A DNA stretch of 10,236 bases from an uncultured bacterium (GCA_949035555.1 CAROLD010000029.1:1-10236), one strand, 5' to 3'. Counted from the first letter of the stretch, positions 1 to 6,832 are shown. Translations and numbers: made by a program. Notes: generated by a model not told the origin, from the letters alone.

Positions 1-55
1 TAACCTAAAGCACTTGTCTTAGGCACTTGGTTGGTCGTATGAATATTTGTTAAGT
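1..55 (+). repeat. Terminal inverted repeat, left copy (55 bp)
   Basis: These 55 bases are the exact reverse complement of the last 55 bases of the window. The identity stops abruptly after base 55 (TTTTC here, ATCTA on the other side). Inside it the heptamer GCACTTG occurs twice, 13 bp apart (10-16 and 23-29), and a weak CCTAA/TTAGG dyad is visible. The arm may be the edge of a longer genomic repeat, a true inverted repeat around an invertible segment, or simply the shared k-mer at which an assembly graph was cut. The exact length of 55, a common assembler k value, favours the last. No gene lies in bases 56-138. Confidence 0.95.
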
Positions 56-138
56 TTTTCACCTGTATTGGTCGAATTTACTGCTCAATACATAAATAAC
101 TAACTTTAAAATAAATATGTAAACCATCTGCAAAACTA

Positions 139-183
139 ATAAAAAAGAAAAAGTGACTTTTAGAAAATTTCTAAAAGTCACTT
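139..183 (-). terminator. Rho-independent terminator of the tRNA-fMet gene
   Basis: A perfect 16-bp inverted repeat (151-166 and 168-183, arm AAGTGACTTTTAGAAA) has a single central base. On the minus strand it is followed at once by a T-rich tract (TTTCTTTTTT, about 141-150). It begins 8 bases past the tRNA 3' CCA, the expected place for the terminator of a single tRNA transcript. On the plus strand it is followed by ATATCAAATG, not by T residues, so it should work in the minus direction only. Confidence 0.88.
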
Positions 184-191
184 ATATCAAA

Positions 192-268
<77 letters not shown>

Positions 269-284
269 ATATTTAATTTTTATA

Positions 285-302
285 TTGAGAGAACTCCCTC
301 AA
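285..302 (-). repeat. Short dyad in the tRNA-fMet leader
   Basis: On the minus strand TTGAGGGAGTTCTCTCAA can pair over eight positions, one of them a G:U, around a two-base centre, so a real hairpin would open to a four-base loop. It lies 16 bases upstream of the mature tRNA 5' end, inside the presumed leader. It could influence RNase P processing or be chance. Confidence 0.35.
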
Positions 303-309
303 CACTTAT

Positions 310-337
310 ATTATGCTCCGTAAAAAATAAAAATCAA
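310..337 (-). promoter_or_regulatory. Candidate sigma-70 promoter for tRNA-fMet
   Basis: On the minus strand TTGATT (332-337) and CATAAT (310-315, five of six to consensus) are separated by 16 bases. A start about 7 bases past the -10 box would give a leader of roughly 35 nt before the tRNA. This is seen by eye in AT-rich DNA, where such matches are common. Confidence 0.45.
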
Positions 338-536
338 GTACCCAGATTTTTTAGTTAAAAATAATTTATTCCTACAATTATTGTAGGGATGTTTGTAGGT
401 GCGGTGTGGAGTGAAGTTTTTATATAAATTTTGAATAGAAACCGCCTGCGCAAAATATTAAGAAATGTTTGCGTAGCAGGAAAATTTGTATTGAGTAATA
501 TAATATTATAATTAAGTATTCTATAAAATGAGCTAC

Positions 537-570
537 CGAGCTACCAGACTGCTCCATCCCGCGATATTTA
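537..570 (-). repeat. Partial duplicate of tRNA-fMet 5' end plus upstream flank
   Basis: These 34 bases are identical to 242-275. On the minus strand the copy comprises the first 27 nt of tRNA-fMet (5' acceptor strand, D arm, up to the anticodon stem boundary) preceded by 7 nt of flank (TAAATAT). The remaining two thirds of the tRNA are absent, so this is not a functional gene. The direct repeats are 295 bp apart. Possible origins are an attachment-site-like scar at the 5' half of a tRNA gene, tandem duplication followed by deletion, or an assembly error. Integration scars more often retain the 3' half of a tRNA, which argues for caution. Confidence 0.9.
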
Positions 571-602
571 TTTCACTTTATATTTTGCTCAGTGAAATAA
601 AT
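566..602. repeat. 12-bp inverted repeat abutting the partial tRNA
   Basis: ATTTATTTCACT (566-577) and AGTGAAATAAAT (591-602) are perfect reverse complements around a 13-base loop. The left arm overlaps the last five bases of the duplicated tRNA flank. Neither strand has a T tract right after it, so it is not an obvious intrinsic terminator. The rest of 603-700 shows no gene or strong signal. Confidence 0.6.
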
Positions 603-700
603 AATCAACCCACTCAAGCTTCTGTCATTTTTCTAAAACAAAATACTTACAGGAAAGATTATTAGACAATCCGGTATTATACACTTTCGACAATGTTATT

Positions 701-1018
701 TTACGTTACCATTGCTCGTATGAATCTGTACATTACTTGTAATTGTGTATAATCCAATAAATCCATATATTGAATTATTTCAGCTCTTAAATCCGGTGGA
801 TCTTGTAAATGTCGAAACTGATAAAGCTGTTCGTGTTCTATTTCCAACACTGTTGCAATTTTATCTAATAAGTCGGCTGAAGGATAATTTTTACCACATT
901 CTATGCAACTTATATGTTTCGGTTCTACTTGTACAAGTTCTGCTAAGGCAGCTTGTGTCATGTTCTTTCTTAATCGATACTCGCGTATTCTTTTTCCTAA
1001 TAAACTTTTTACATCCAA
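701..1018 (-). CDS. Small XRE-family transcriptional regulator
   Basis: This is a 105-residue protein with a Cro/CI (HTH_3) DNA-binding domain at about residues 6-66. The stretch LGKRIREYRLRKNMTQAALAE, the following turn, the recognition helix (VEPKHISCIE) and GKNYPSADLLDKIATVLEI match the family pattern. A short acidic C-terminal tail of about 35 residues follows, likely for dimerisation or partner contact. The start is TTG at 1018: AAGAGG lies 8 bases upstream, the frame has no earlier sensible start, and family members begin with this same short lead-in to the LLGKRI segment. It is probably cytosolic. It lies downstream of the ion-channel gene on the same strand, separated by a 186-base gap holding inverted repeats that could be its own operator, so autoregulation is plausible. 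Its targets cannot be told from sequence. There is no phage or toxin partner beside it, so a role in lysogeny or toxin-antitoxin control has no support here. Confidence 0.9.
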   Translation of the reverse strand: MDVKSLLGKRIREYRLRKNMTQAALAELVQVEPKHISCIECGKNYPSADLLDKIATVLEIEHEQLYQFRHLQDPPDLRAEIIQYMDLLDYTQLQVMYRFIRAMVT

Positions 1019-1074
1019 TTTCGTAACCTCTTTTCTTGATTGTAATAAGGACTGCCTTTATTCAAAATAAAGAA

Positions 1075-1126
1075 TTACGTAAGTTTTGAACAAAAACTTA
1101 CGTAATTTATGGAGTCACTTACGCAA
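1075..1126. promoter_or_regulatory. Three phased TTACGYAA boxes, candidate XRE operator array
   Basis: The octamers TTACGTAA (1075-1082), TTACGTAA (1098-1105) and TTACGCAA (1119-1126) have centres 23 and 21 bp apart, about two helical turns each. The first two sit inside a perfect 15-bp inverted repeat (1073-1087 and 1093-1107) with a five-base loop. The array lies 57-108 bases upstream of the TTG start of the XRE gene. This arrangement fits cooperative binding by a small dimeric regulator. As an alternative, on the minus strand the 15-bp hairpin is followed by TTTATTTTG, so it might also terminate transcription from the ion-channel gene. Confidence 0.5.
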
Positions 1127-1146
1127 CCGGTAAAATTAAAAAATTT

Positions 1147-1172
1147 ATTATACCTTTAAGGTAGAATATCAA
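1147..1172 (-). promoter_or_regulatory. Candidate promoter for the XRE gene, with a spacer palindrome
   Basis: On the minus strand TTGATA (1167-1172) and TATAAT (1147-1152) are good hexamers but only 14 bases apart; TAATAA at 1145-1150 would give 16. The near-perfect palindrome TACCTTTAAGGTA (1151-1163) fills the spacer. Transcription from here would place the TTACGYAA array just downstream of the start, a repressor position. The short spacing keeps confidence low. Confidence 0.3.
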
Positions 1173-1204
1173 CTTATACGGATAACAAAAGCATGCCTGA
1201 TAAA

Positions 1205-2026
1205 TTATTTTGAAAGATTTTGTTTATCAAGTTTTACTAAAGTTTCTACTACTTCTATTTGTTTTCTTAACTTATTCAATTCAATTTCCAAATTTGTTGA
1301 AGTAGTAATATTTTTTATTTCTTGTTCTTTTTTAGCTCTTTCACTTAGTTCACTTATAGCATTTACTACAACACCGACGATTACATTCATTACAATAAAA
1401 GATGAGGTTAATATAAATGCGACAAAATAAACCCATGCCACAGGAAATACAGAGATAACAGGTCTTGCAATACCCATGGACCAGCTTTCCAGAGTCATAA
1501 TCTGGAAAAGGGAGTACATACTTTTACCTATTGAACCAAAGAATTCAGGGAAGGCTTCTCCAAACATAGTTGTTCCCATTATTGAAAATATATAGAAAAT
1601 TAAGAGTAAAAGTAAGCTTGCCCAGCCGACATTGGGGATAGATTCTATAATTGCCTGAACTATAATTCTTAATCTTTGTAGTTTTGTGACAAGTCTTAAT
1701 GCTCTAAATGCTCGCAGGACCCGAAATGCTCGAAATGATGAAAAGGCTCCGCCTGTTGGCACCCACGACATTGCAACAAGAATAAAGTCAAAATTATTCC
1801 AGCCGTCTTTAAAAAATGATTTTCCATAAACATATAATTTTATAAAAAGTTCAATTGTAAAAATTATCACACATAATACACATGAGTAATGAAAAAACTT
1901 ACCTGCATGATTGTTAAGTGCAGGATAGGTCATAAGTCCCAAAATTAATGAATTATATATAATAACTAATAGAATAAAATTATTAACGTGTTGATTTTCA
2001 ATAAAATTTTTCAGTTTATTTTTCAT
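1205..2026 (-). CDS. Single-domain voltage-gated sodium channel (NaChBac/NavAb family)
   Basis: The protein has 273 residues, the usual length for homotetrameric bacterial Nav channels of the inner membrane. Segments in order: S1 about 16-36, S2 45-66, S3 78-90 (FDF), S4 95-113, S5 133-155, pore loop 164-187, S6 195-222. S4 carries arginines every third residue (R99, R102, R105, R108, R111), the gating charges. The selectivity filter TLESWSM (178-184) is the NavAb-type filter, with the Glu ring that selects Na+. S6 keeps the conserved Asn (N214). A polar neck and probable coiled coil (about 225-270, Leu/Ile heptads) follow, as known for C-terminal tetramer assembly. The start at 2026 has TAGGAA 8 bases upstream. 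Its neighbours, gdhA upstream on the same strand with a 90-bp gap and an XRE regulator downstream, give no clear partner. Such channels are linked to motility, chemotaxis or pH response in other bacteria; the role here is unknown. Confidence 0.95.
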   Translation of the reverse strand: MKNKLKNFIENQHVNNFILLVIIYNSLILGLMTYPALNNHAGKFFHYSCVLCVIIFTIELFIKLYVYGKSFFKDGWNNFDFILVAMSWVPTGGAFSSFRAFRVLRAFRALRLVTKLQRLRIIVQAIIESIPNVGWASLLLLLIFYIFSIMGTTMFGEAFPEFFGSIGKSMYSLFQIMTLESWSMGIARPVISVFPVAWVYFVAFILTSSFIVMNVIVGVVVNAISELSERAKKEQEIKNITTSTNLEIELNKLRKQIEVVETLVKLDKQNLSK

Positions 2027-2116
2027 TACTTTTATTCCTAATCTAAATAATTTCAGTCTAAAAATGGTGTAAATATAGTAATATATTACAACAAAAAACT
2101 AAAAAGTTATATGAAA

Positions 2117-3466
2117 TTAAACAATACCTTGAGCAAGCATCGCATCAGCCAGCTTTTTGAAAGCCGCAATATTAGCACCTGCAACATAATTGCCGCTTTT
2201 ACCATAGCTGTCTGAAGCTTCTTTGCAAGCTGCAAAAATATTTACCATAATCTGATTAAGCCTTGAATCTACTTCATCAAAAGTGTAATAATATCTCATA
2301 CTATTTTGAGACATTTCTATTGCCGAAGTAGCAACACCTCCTGCATTTGCGGCTTTTGCAGGAGCGACGAGAACCCCTTTTTCTAATAAATAATCAGTTG
2401 CTTCTTGAGAGCAAGGCATATTAGCACCTTCGCCGACTGCTATAACACCATTTTCTACAAGAATTTTGGCGGAGTTTAGGGTAAGTTCGTTTTGAGTTGC
2501 ACAAGGAAGTGCAATATCTGTTTTTATTGTCCAAATAGGAGAATCATCTCCCAGGCGCTCAAAATATTGCGCATCAGAATGCACTCGAACATATTCGGAA
2601 ATTCTACCGCGTTCAACTTCTTTAATTTGTTTTACAAGGTCTAAATCTATACCATTAGAATCATATATACAACCGTTAGAATCACTCATTGCGACAACTT
2701 TTGCGCCATATGAATAAGCTTTTTCCGCGGCATAGATTGCAACATTACCGGAACCTGATATTGTTACTATTTTACCTTCAAGCGAATTATTGTGAGCGTT
2801 AAGCATTTCGCGCATAAAGTAAATTAATCCGTAGCCTGTAGCTTCTTTTCTTGCAAGCGAACCGCCGTAGCAAATGGATTTTCCGGTTAAAACTCCGCCT
2901 TCATAGGCTCCGCGAATTCGTTTATACTGCCCGAAAAGATAACCGACTTCTCTGGCTCCTACTCCGATATCACCGGCAGGAACATCAACATCCTGACCGA
3001 TATGACGGTATAATTCTGTCATAAAGCTCTGGCAAAAATTCATAATTTCGTTATCTGATTTACCTTTCGGATCAAAATCACTTCCGCCTTTGGCTCCGCC
3101 TATAGGAAGTCCTGTCAGGGCATTTTTGAATATTTGTTCAAAACCTAAAAATTTCATAATACTTTGATTTACGCTCGGATGAAATCTCAAACCGCCTTTG
3201 TATGGTCCGAGTAAGGAATTAAACTGAACTCGGTATCCGCGATTTACAATAACTTCACCTTTATCATTTCTCCAAGGGACTCTAAATGAAATAATTCTTT
3301 CAGGCTCAACCATTCTCTCCAGAACAGATTCTTTTTCATATTCGGGATGAGCTTCAACAACAGGTTTTATAGTTTCAAAAACTTCGTTTACTGCTTGTAG
3401 GAATTCAGGTTCTGTATAATTTTTAGCTTTTGTTTCTGTCAGTACTTTATTCAAATATTCATTCAT
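2117..3466 (-). CDS. gdhA: NADP-type glutamate dehydrogenase
   Basis: This cytosolic enzyme interconverts 2-oxoglutarate plus ammonium and L-glutamate. It has 449 residues, the standard length of the hexameric class. Visible motifs are the substrate-binding segment GPYKGGLRFHPSVN (87-100), the family signature LPIGGAKGGSDFDP (120-133) with catalytic K126, PAGDIGVGAREVGY (163-176) with the catalytic Asp, the Rossmann loop SGSGNVA (237-243), VGEGANMP (344-351) and the C-terminal AKAANAGGVATSAIEMSQN (370-388). SDSNG (261-265) after the second strand of the Rossmann fold fits the NADP-using anabolic enzymes, though cofactor choice is inference. The open frame continues upstream to 3583, but the ATG at 3466 is chosen: AAGGA lies 8 bases upstream, homologues start here, and a near-consensus promoter lies inside the extra frame. 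It is divergent from the gene at 3626. Confidence 0.97.
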   Translation of the reverse strand: MNEYLNKVLTETKAKNYTEPEFLQAVNEVFETIKPVVEAHPEYEKESVLERMVEPERIISFRVPWRNDKGEVIVNRGYRVQFNSLLGPYKGGLRFHPSVNQSIMKFLGFEQIFKNALTGLPIGGAKGGSDFDPKGKSDNEIMNFCQSFMTELYRHIGQDVDVPAGDIGVGAREVGYLFGQYKRIRGAYEGGVLTGKSICYGGSLARKEATGYGLIYFMREMLNAHNNSLEGKIVTISGSGNVAIYAAEKAYSYGAKVVAMSDSNGCIYDSNGIDLDLVKQIKEVERGRISEYVRVHSDAQYFERLGDDSPIWTIKTDIALPCATQNELTLNSAKILVENGVIAVGEGANMPCSQEATDYLLEKGVLVAPAKAANAGGVATSAIEMSQNSMRYYYTFDEVDSRLNQIMVNIFAACKEASDSYGKSGNYVAGANIAAFKKLADAMLAQGIV

Positions 3467-3524
3467 TAAATTCGTCCTTATAATTTTTAGGTTAGAATAA
3501 CGTATATATAACTTCCTGACTTTT

Positions 3525-3553
3525 ATATTATACGTGTTTTCAAGTATTGTCAA
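3525..3553 (-). promoter_or_regulatory. Probable gdhA promoter
   Basis: On the minus strand there is a perfect TTGACA (3548-3553). A perfect TATAAT (3527-3532) follows after 15 bases, or TAATAT (3525-3530) after the canonical 17. The start would fall near 3518, giving a leader of about 50 nt to the gdhA ATG at 3466. This is the best -35/-10 pair in the window. The 159-bp gap to the divergent gene must also hold that gene's promoter. Confidence 0.65.
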
Positions 3554-3625
3554 TATTAAAAATATCTTAATAGACTTAGACATAAGATGATAGAAAAATA
3601 AAAATAATAGAAAAAATATAATACT

Positions 3626-4939
3626 ATGAATGAAGTTAACAAATTACTAAAAGCATTGGGCGAAACAATTGAATTACAGCCTGACGGATGGACAAAAGAG
3701 CACATGTACGAATCACGCAGTAAGCGATGGATTGCGAACATTTTACCTTGTGAATTATTAAAAAGAACAGTTAAGCAGGCTGTAGAATCTCTGGTTACAC
3801 TTTGTGAGTGCAACGAGTTTTATAAAACTTTTCCTGATAATATCGGAACCCCTGATTACGGTGATAAATGGGGTGTCCGTGCAAATTATATTGAGATAAA
3901 CAATCGTGCGATAGCTGAAATGCACAATGATAAAACTAAAAACGGTATCTTAAGTTCAATAAAAATACTGCCAGCAATTCCCCCTTCTGCTAAAAGCTGG
4001 GCAAATTGCATAATTTTATCGCAAATTTTTCCGAATATATACGGAGACGGGTACAATAAGGCTCCGAATGAAGAAAATTCTATTTACGGGATAAAACTAA
4101 ATGCTAACTACAGCGGTAATATAATTGATTTTGACATAGCAGATAAAATCACACCTGAGGAACAGTTTAAAGCGTTCAATCTTCTGTCGCATCTTCACGG
4201 ATTAAAGACAGGATTTCGCACAGTAATTTCTGCTGACCAGATAAAAGTTGCTAATCCTCAAGGGGATGATATTGTCTTCAAATGGGATAACCCTGAACAT
4301 CAGGAACTTTTTATTGAAGAACATGTTAAACTTGTTAAACTGGGGTTTGAAGCTATATTTGTAGATTCTGCAAAACACATAGGCGGATATGAAATGGAAA
4401 ATTATACAGGCGTCGGCGCATTGCCTGATTATGGTCAGATGCAGTATATTGTTCACGAAATTCGTAAACGTTCGGGCTGTACAACCTTAAGTTTTGCAGG
4501 CGAAAAAAGTACGGGTGATTTCGAACGTTACAAAAATCTGGGACTAACCACAGGTACGGCATTTATTGAACCTGATAATTATGATGAAGTAAAAAAATGG
4601 TCAACCGAGTTCAAATATAATATGGAATACACACCGGGCGTAGAAGTTTCGAACGATAATGATGAAGGCGGAAGAAGTTATGAAGATCGTCTCCGCCGCA
4701 TTCATACCATACTTTTCGGATATGAATACCCGAGTGATAAACTTCCCAGCTTTATGCAGATGGAAGATTTATTCCCGCTGCGTTATGATACAAACACCCA
4801 TCATTTGATGATGACAAATCCTTCATATTCGTTGAATGGAACTCCTGAAAGCCACTGGGAAAATCTTTTTACAACCGATGACGGCAGAAACTATAATGCT
4901 CAAGCCGCAGAATTATTTGTTTACGCACTTAATCTTTAA
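3626..4939 (+). CDS. Uncharacterised protein, possible diverged GH13-like TIM barrel
   Basis: I do not recognise this 437-residue protein as a named family. It has no signal peptide or membrane segment, so it is probably cytosolic. Several stretches resemble GH13 (alpha-amylase-like) conserved regions in the right order. HLHGLKTGFRTVIS (189-202) looks like barrel strand 3. GFEAIFVDSAKHIGG (240-254) resembles region II (nucleophile Asp followed by AKH), which would make D247 the nucleophile. LSFAGEKS (288-295) could supply the acid E293. VEVSNDND (339-346) sits where region IV (NHD) is expected. The near-invariant Arg two residues before the nucleophile is Phe (F245) here, and the region IV His is Asn, so a canonical glycosidase is doubtful. 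A specialised glycosidase, a pseudoenzyme, or another TIM-barrel family are all possible. The first ATG has no clear Shine-Dalgarno; a TATAAT lies only 3 bases upstream. It is divergent from gdhA, and its 3' end overlaps the LysR gene by 11 bp. Confidence 0.6.
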   Translation: MNEVNKLLKALGETIELQPDGWTKEHMYESRSKRWIANILPCELLKRTVKQAVESLVTLCECNEFYKTFPDNIGTPDYGDKWGVRANYIEINNRAIAEMHNDKTKNGILSSIKILPAIPPSAKSWANCIILSQIFPNIYGDGYNKAPNEENSIYGIKLNANYSGNIIDFDIADKITPEEQFKAFNLLSHLHGLKTGFRTVISADQIKVANPQGDDIVFKWDNPEHQELFIEEHVKLVKLGFEAIFVDSAKHIGGYEMENYTGVGALPDYGQMQYIVHEIRKRSGCTTLSFAGEKSTGDFERYKNLGLTTGTAFIEPDNYDEVKKWSTEFKYNMEYTPGVEVSNDNDEGGRSYEDRLRRIHTILFGYEYPSDKLPSFMQMEDLFPLRYDTNTHHLMMTNPSYSLNGTPESHWENLFTTDDGRNYNAQAAELFVYALNL

Positions 4940-5825
4940 TAAGCTTTTCTTTCAGCCTTTCCAAAAATAACTTCGCTGCGGGAGAAAAAACTTGCCCTTT
5001 TTTCCATACAATATCCAGCCCTGATTCTAATTTCGGGCTTAAGGAGCGGAAACAAATATTGCTTTCCGCTGATATATTTGCAAGTTTATCAAGAGTAACT
5101 GCACTGCCAACCCCTGCTTCAACCATTTTTACTGCATTATAAGCGAGATTATAAGTAGCGGTTATATTTAATTTCTCAAAACTTTCGCCAAACCAATCTA
5201 AAAATCCGCTGTCTTTTGAATACTTAGGTGACATTTGTCGTGAAGCAAGCAAGGGTTCATTAATTAAGTCTTCAAGCTTGATTACTTTTTTTGAAGCAAG
5301 CGGATTATCTTTTCTCAAAACGACACCCCAGACATCTTTTTCTGGTATTGTTATGTAATCATATTTTGACAAATCTACCGGCTGGATTAAAAGTCCGAAA
5401 TCCAAAAGACCTCTGTCTAATTTTTCCGTAACATCTTCTGCGTTGCCGCTATAGATATGAAATTTCACGCCAGGGTAATCTTGTTGAATATCTTTTATTA
5501 CTTCTGCAATATATTTCATCAAATCAGTTTCACCGCCGCCAATATAAATATCTCCGCTTAAGCTATCGCTTATAGCTTCAAATTCGGCTTCGGTTTTTTC
5601 GACCATTTCAACAATTTCCTGCGCCCGTTTGCGTAAAAGCATTCCCTCGGGAGTTAAAGTTATTTTGTATTTTCCACGGGTTAGAAGTTTCTGCCCGAGC
5701 TCATTTTCAAGCTCCTGAAGCTGGCGGGAAAGCGTCGGCTGAGTAAGGTGAAGTGAGTTTGCTGCCTTGGTAATGCTTCCTTCTCTTACTACCGCCAAAA
5801 AATATTTTAAAACCCTTATTTCCAT
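4929..5825 (-). CDS. LysR-type transcriptional regulator
   Basis: The 298-residue length is typical of the family. The N-terminal winged helix-turn-helix (about residues 3-62) has the usual order: YFLAVVREGSITKAANSLHLTQPTLSRQLQELENELG followed by LLTRGKYKITLTPEG. A linker helix leads into a type 2 periplasmic-binding-like effector domain (about 91-295), whose strand GDIYIGGGET begins the ligand fold; GLLDFGLLIQP and VEAGVGSAVTLDKLA are its usual later landmarks. The protein should act in the cytosol as a tetramer. It is transcribed away from the alpha/beta hydrolase pair at 5951, and the 125-bp gap holds a T-N11-A palindrome, so it most likely controls that operon and itself. No clear Shine-Dalgarno precedes the ATG. 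Its stop lies within the end of the convergent gene at 3626-4939 (11-bp overlap). The inducer is unknown. Confidence 0.95.
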   Translation of the reverse strand: MEIRVLKYFLAVVREGSITKAANSLHLTQPTLSRQLQELENELGQKLLTRGKYKITLTPEGMLLRKRAQEIVEMVEKTEAEFEAISDSLSGDIYIGGGETDLMKYIAEVIKDIQQDYPGVKFHIYSGNAEDVTEKLDRGLLDFGLLIQPVDLSKYDYITIPEKDVWGVVLRKDNPLASKKVIKLEDLINEPLLASRQMSPKYSKDSGFLDWFGESFEKLNITATYNLAYNAVKMVEAGVGSAVTLDKLANISAESNICFRSLSPKLESGLDIVWKKGQVFSPAAKLFLERLKEKLIKD

Positions 5826-5849
5826 ACATTGATTTTATTGCTTTTAATT

Positions 5850-5864
5850 ATGCTTGTCAAGCAT
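5850..5864. promoter_or_regulatory. Candidate LysR-box palindrome (T-N11-A)
   Basis: ATGCTTGTCAAGCAT is a perfect palindrome with 7-bp arms and one central base. It contains TGCTTGTCAAGCA, an exact T-N11-A motif with dyad symmetry, the form bound by LysR-family regulators. It lies 24 bases upstream of the LysR start and 86 bases upstream of the hydrolase operon start. That is the expected recognition-site location for a divergently transcribed LysR/target pair. Confidence 0.65.
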
Positions 5865-5887
5865 TTTTAATTATTTAATATAAGTAT

Positions 5888-5917
5888 TTGCTATTTTTCA
5901 AATATCGTAAATAATAT
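5888..5917 (+). promoter_or_regulatory. Candidate promoter of the alpha/beta hydrolase operon
   Basis: TTGCTA (5888-5893) and TAATAT (5912-5917) are 18 bases apart, with a start expected near 5924 and about 27 nt of leader. The LysR palindrome would be centred near -67, typical of LysR activation. Hexamer matches are four of six each, so this is tentative. Confidence 0.35.
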
Positions 5918-5950
5918 TAAAAGCAGTAATATAAATAACAGGAGACAATA

Positions 5951-6823
5951 ATGGATATAATCAGAGTAAACACCCCGAGAGGACTTGAGCTGAAAGGCGC
6001 AATGTTCGGGAATAATAATATGGATAGTGTTGTAATTATTATGTCAGGAATTTGCTCAAACTTGTTCCAAAATGAATTACTTTGTACTACCGGAGAATTG
6101 TTGAATAAAAACAATACTGCCTGCATAATAGGACATGCAATGGATGCTTTTTCCTGCTTTATGTATTCAGATTTCTCTACAGGGAAACAAAAAACAACCG
6201 GTGTTTTTAATGATGATTTCAATGTTGTATATGAAGATGTGGAAAGCTATGTTAAATACGCAAATGAACAGGGGTTCAAAAACATAATCCTTGCGGGGCA
6301 TTCTCTCGGTTCCAATAAAATAATCCACTATCTGGGAAATACAACCGATAATTTTGTGGCTTATTTTATCGTAAGCGCACCTGTCGATTTGGCTCACTGG
6401 TTCAAAGTTATGCCAAACATCTCCGAATGTATTGAACTTGCAAAAAAATATGTTAAAGAAGGAAGAGGAAAAGATATTCTTCCATATCTTTTCGGAGGGT
6501 TTTCTCCGATGTGTGCGGAATCGGTTCTCGGATTTACCAACGCATACAATCTTAAAAACTGCCCTGTAATAAGCAACGATGGAGAAACAACCTCTCTTTA
6601 CAACATCAAAATCAACGGAACTTTTTTAATCGGTTCCAAAGACAGCTTAACCGAAAATGATGCTAATGGATTTATGGAAAAAATAAATTCTTATACAAAA
6701 AAACCTGAAAACAATGAAGTTATAGTAATTCCTGACGCATCACATATTTTTTACGGCAAGCACGAAGAATACGCGAAAACCCTTTTAAATATTGTTCAGA
6801 AAAGAGTATTAGCTAAAGCATAA
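5951..6823 (+). CDS. Alpha/beta hydrolase, cytosolic serine type
   Basis: This 290-residue protein has an alpha/beta-hydrolase fold and no signal peptide. An N-terminal strand and oxyanion region (VVIIMSGICSN, 27-37) are followed by the nucleophile elbow GHSLGS with S118 (116-121), a lid-like helical stretch at about 150-215, a late strand FLIGSKDSL with likely acid D231, and the catalytic His in PDASHIFYG (H265). This complete triad supports an active esterase, lipase or related hydrolase. The layout resembles DUF1749-type or dienelactone-hydrolase-related proteins, but I cannot name a substrate. GGAG lies 6 bases before the ATG. It is the first gene of an operon; the next gene starts 9 bases after its stop. 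It is divergent from a LysR regulator that probably controls it. The two hydrolases may act on the same compound inside and outside the membrane, which is inference from context. Confidence 0.85.
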   Translation: MDIIRVNTPRGLELKGAMFGNNNMDSVVIIMSGICSNLFQNELLCTTGELLNKNNTACIIGHAMDAFSCFMYSDFSTGKQKTTGVFNDDFNVVYEDVESYVKYANEQGFKNIILAGHSLGSNKIIHYLGNTTDNFVAYFIVSAPVDLAHWFKVMPNISECIELAKKYVKEGRGKDILPYLFGGFSPMCAESVLGFTNAYNLKNCPVISNDGETTSLYNIKINGTFLIGSKDSLTENDANGFMEKINSYTKKPENNEVIVIPDASHIFYGKHEEYAKTLLNIVQKRVLAKA

Positions 6824-6832
6824 GGAGGGATT

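Larger units (their letters stand above)
276..536. other. Non-coding stretch between full and partial tRNA copies
   Basis: No convincing gene is visible here. Besides the tRNA promoter region it holds a perfect 7-bp hairpin (CCTACAA-TTA-TTGTAGG, 371-387) and an imperfect hairpin (445-480) in which CCTGCGCAAA pairs with TTTGCG...CAGG with a three-base bulge. Neither is followed by a T tract on either strand. The right edge carries a tandem duplication of GAGCTACC (530-537 and 538-545); the second copy is already inside the partial tRNA. The stretch could be the residue of an insertion or duplication that left tRNA sequence on both sides. Confidence 0.5.

Noticed and set aside
371..387. Terminator hairpin in the tRNA upstream region
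   Set aside because: The stem is perfect (CCTACAA/TTGTAGG) but neither strand has a T tract after it.
537..563. Second functional tRNA-fMet gene
   Set aside because: Only the first 27 nt are present; there is no anticodon arm, T arm or 3' acceptor strand after it.
745..1026. Plus-strand open frame antisense to the XRE gene
   Set aside because: Its composition is that of a shadow frame; the minus strand encodes a recognisable helix-turn-helix protein with a ribosome binding site.
2078..2089. Perfect 12-bp palindrome GTAATATATTAC between gdhA and the channel gene
   Set aside because: Pure AT core in AT-rich DNA; likely chance, with no matching copies seen elsewhere in the window.
3467..3583. 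N-terminal extension of gdhA to an upstream start at 3583
   Set aside because: The extra 39 residues are not GdhA-like, contain the TTGACA/TATAAT promoter, and the ATG at 3466 has a good AAGGA site and gives the family's usual 449-residue length.
3556..3813. Minus-strand open frame overlapping the start of the GH13-like gene
   Set aside because: Low-complexity Phe/Tyr-rich tail, no family resemblance, antisense to a better coding frame.
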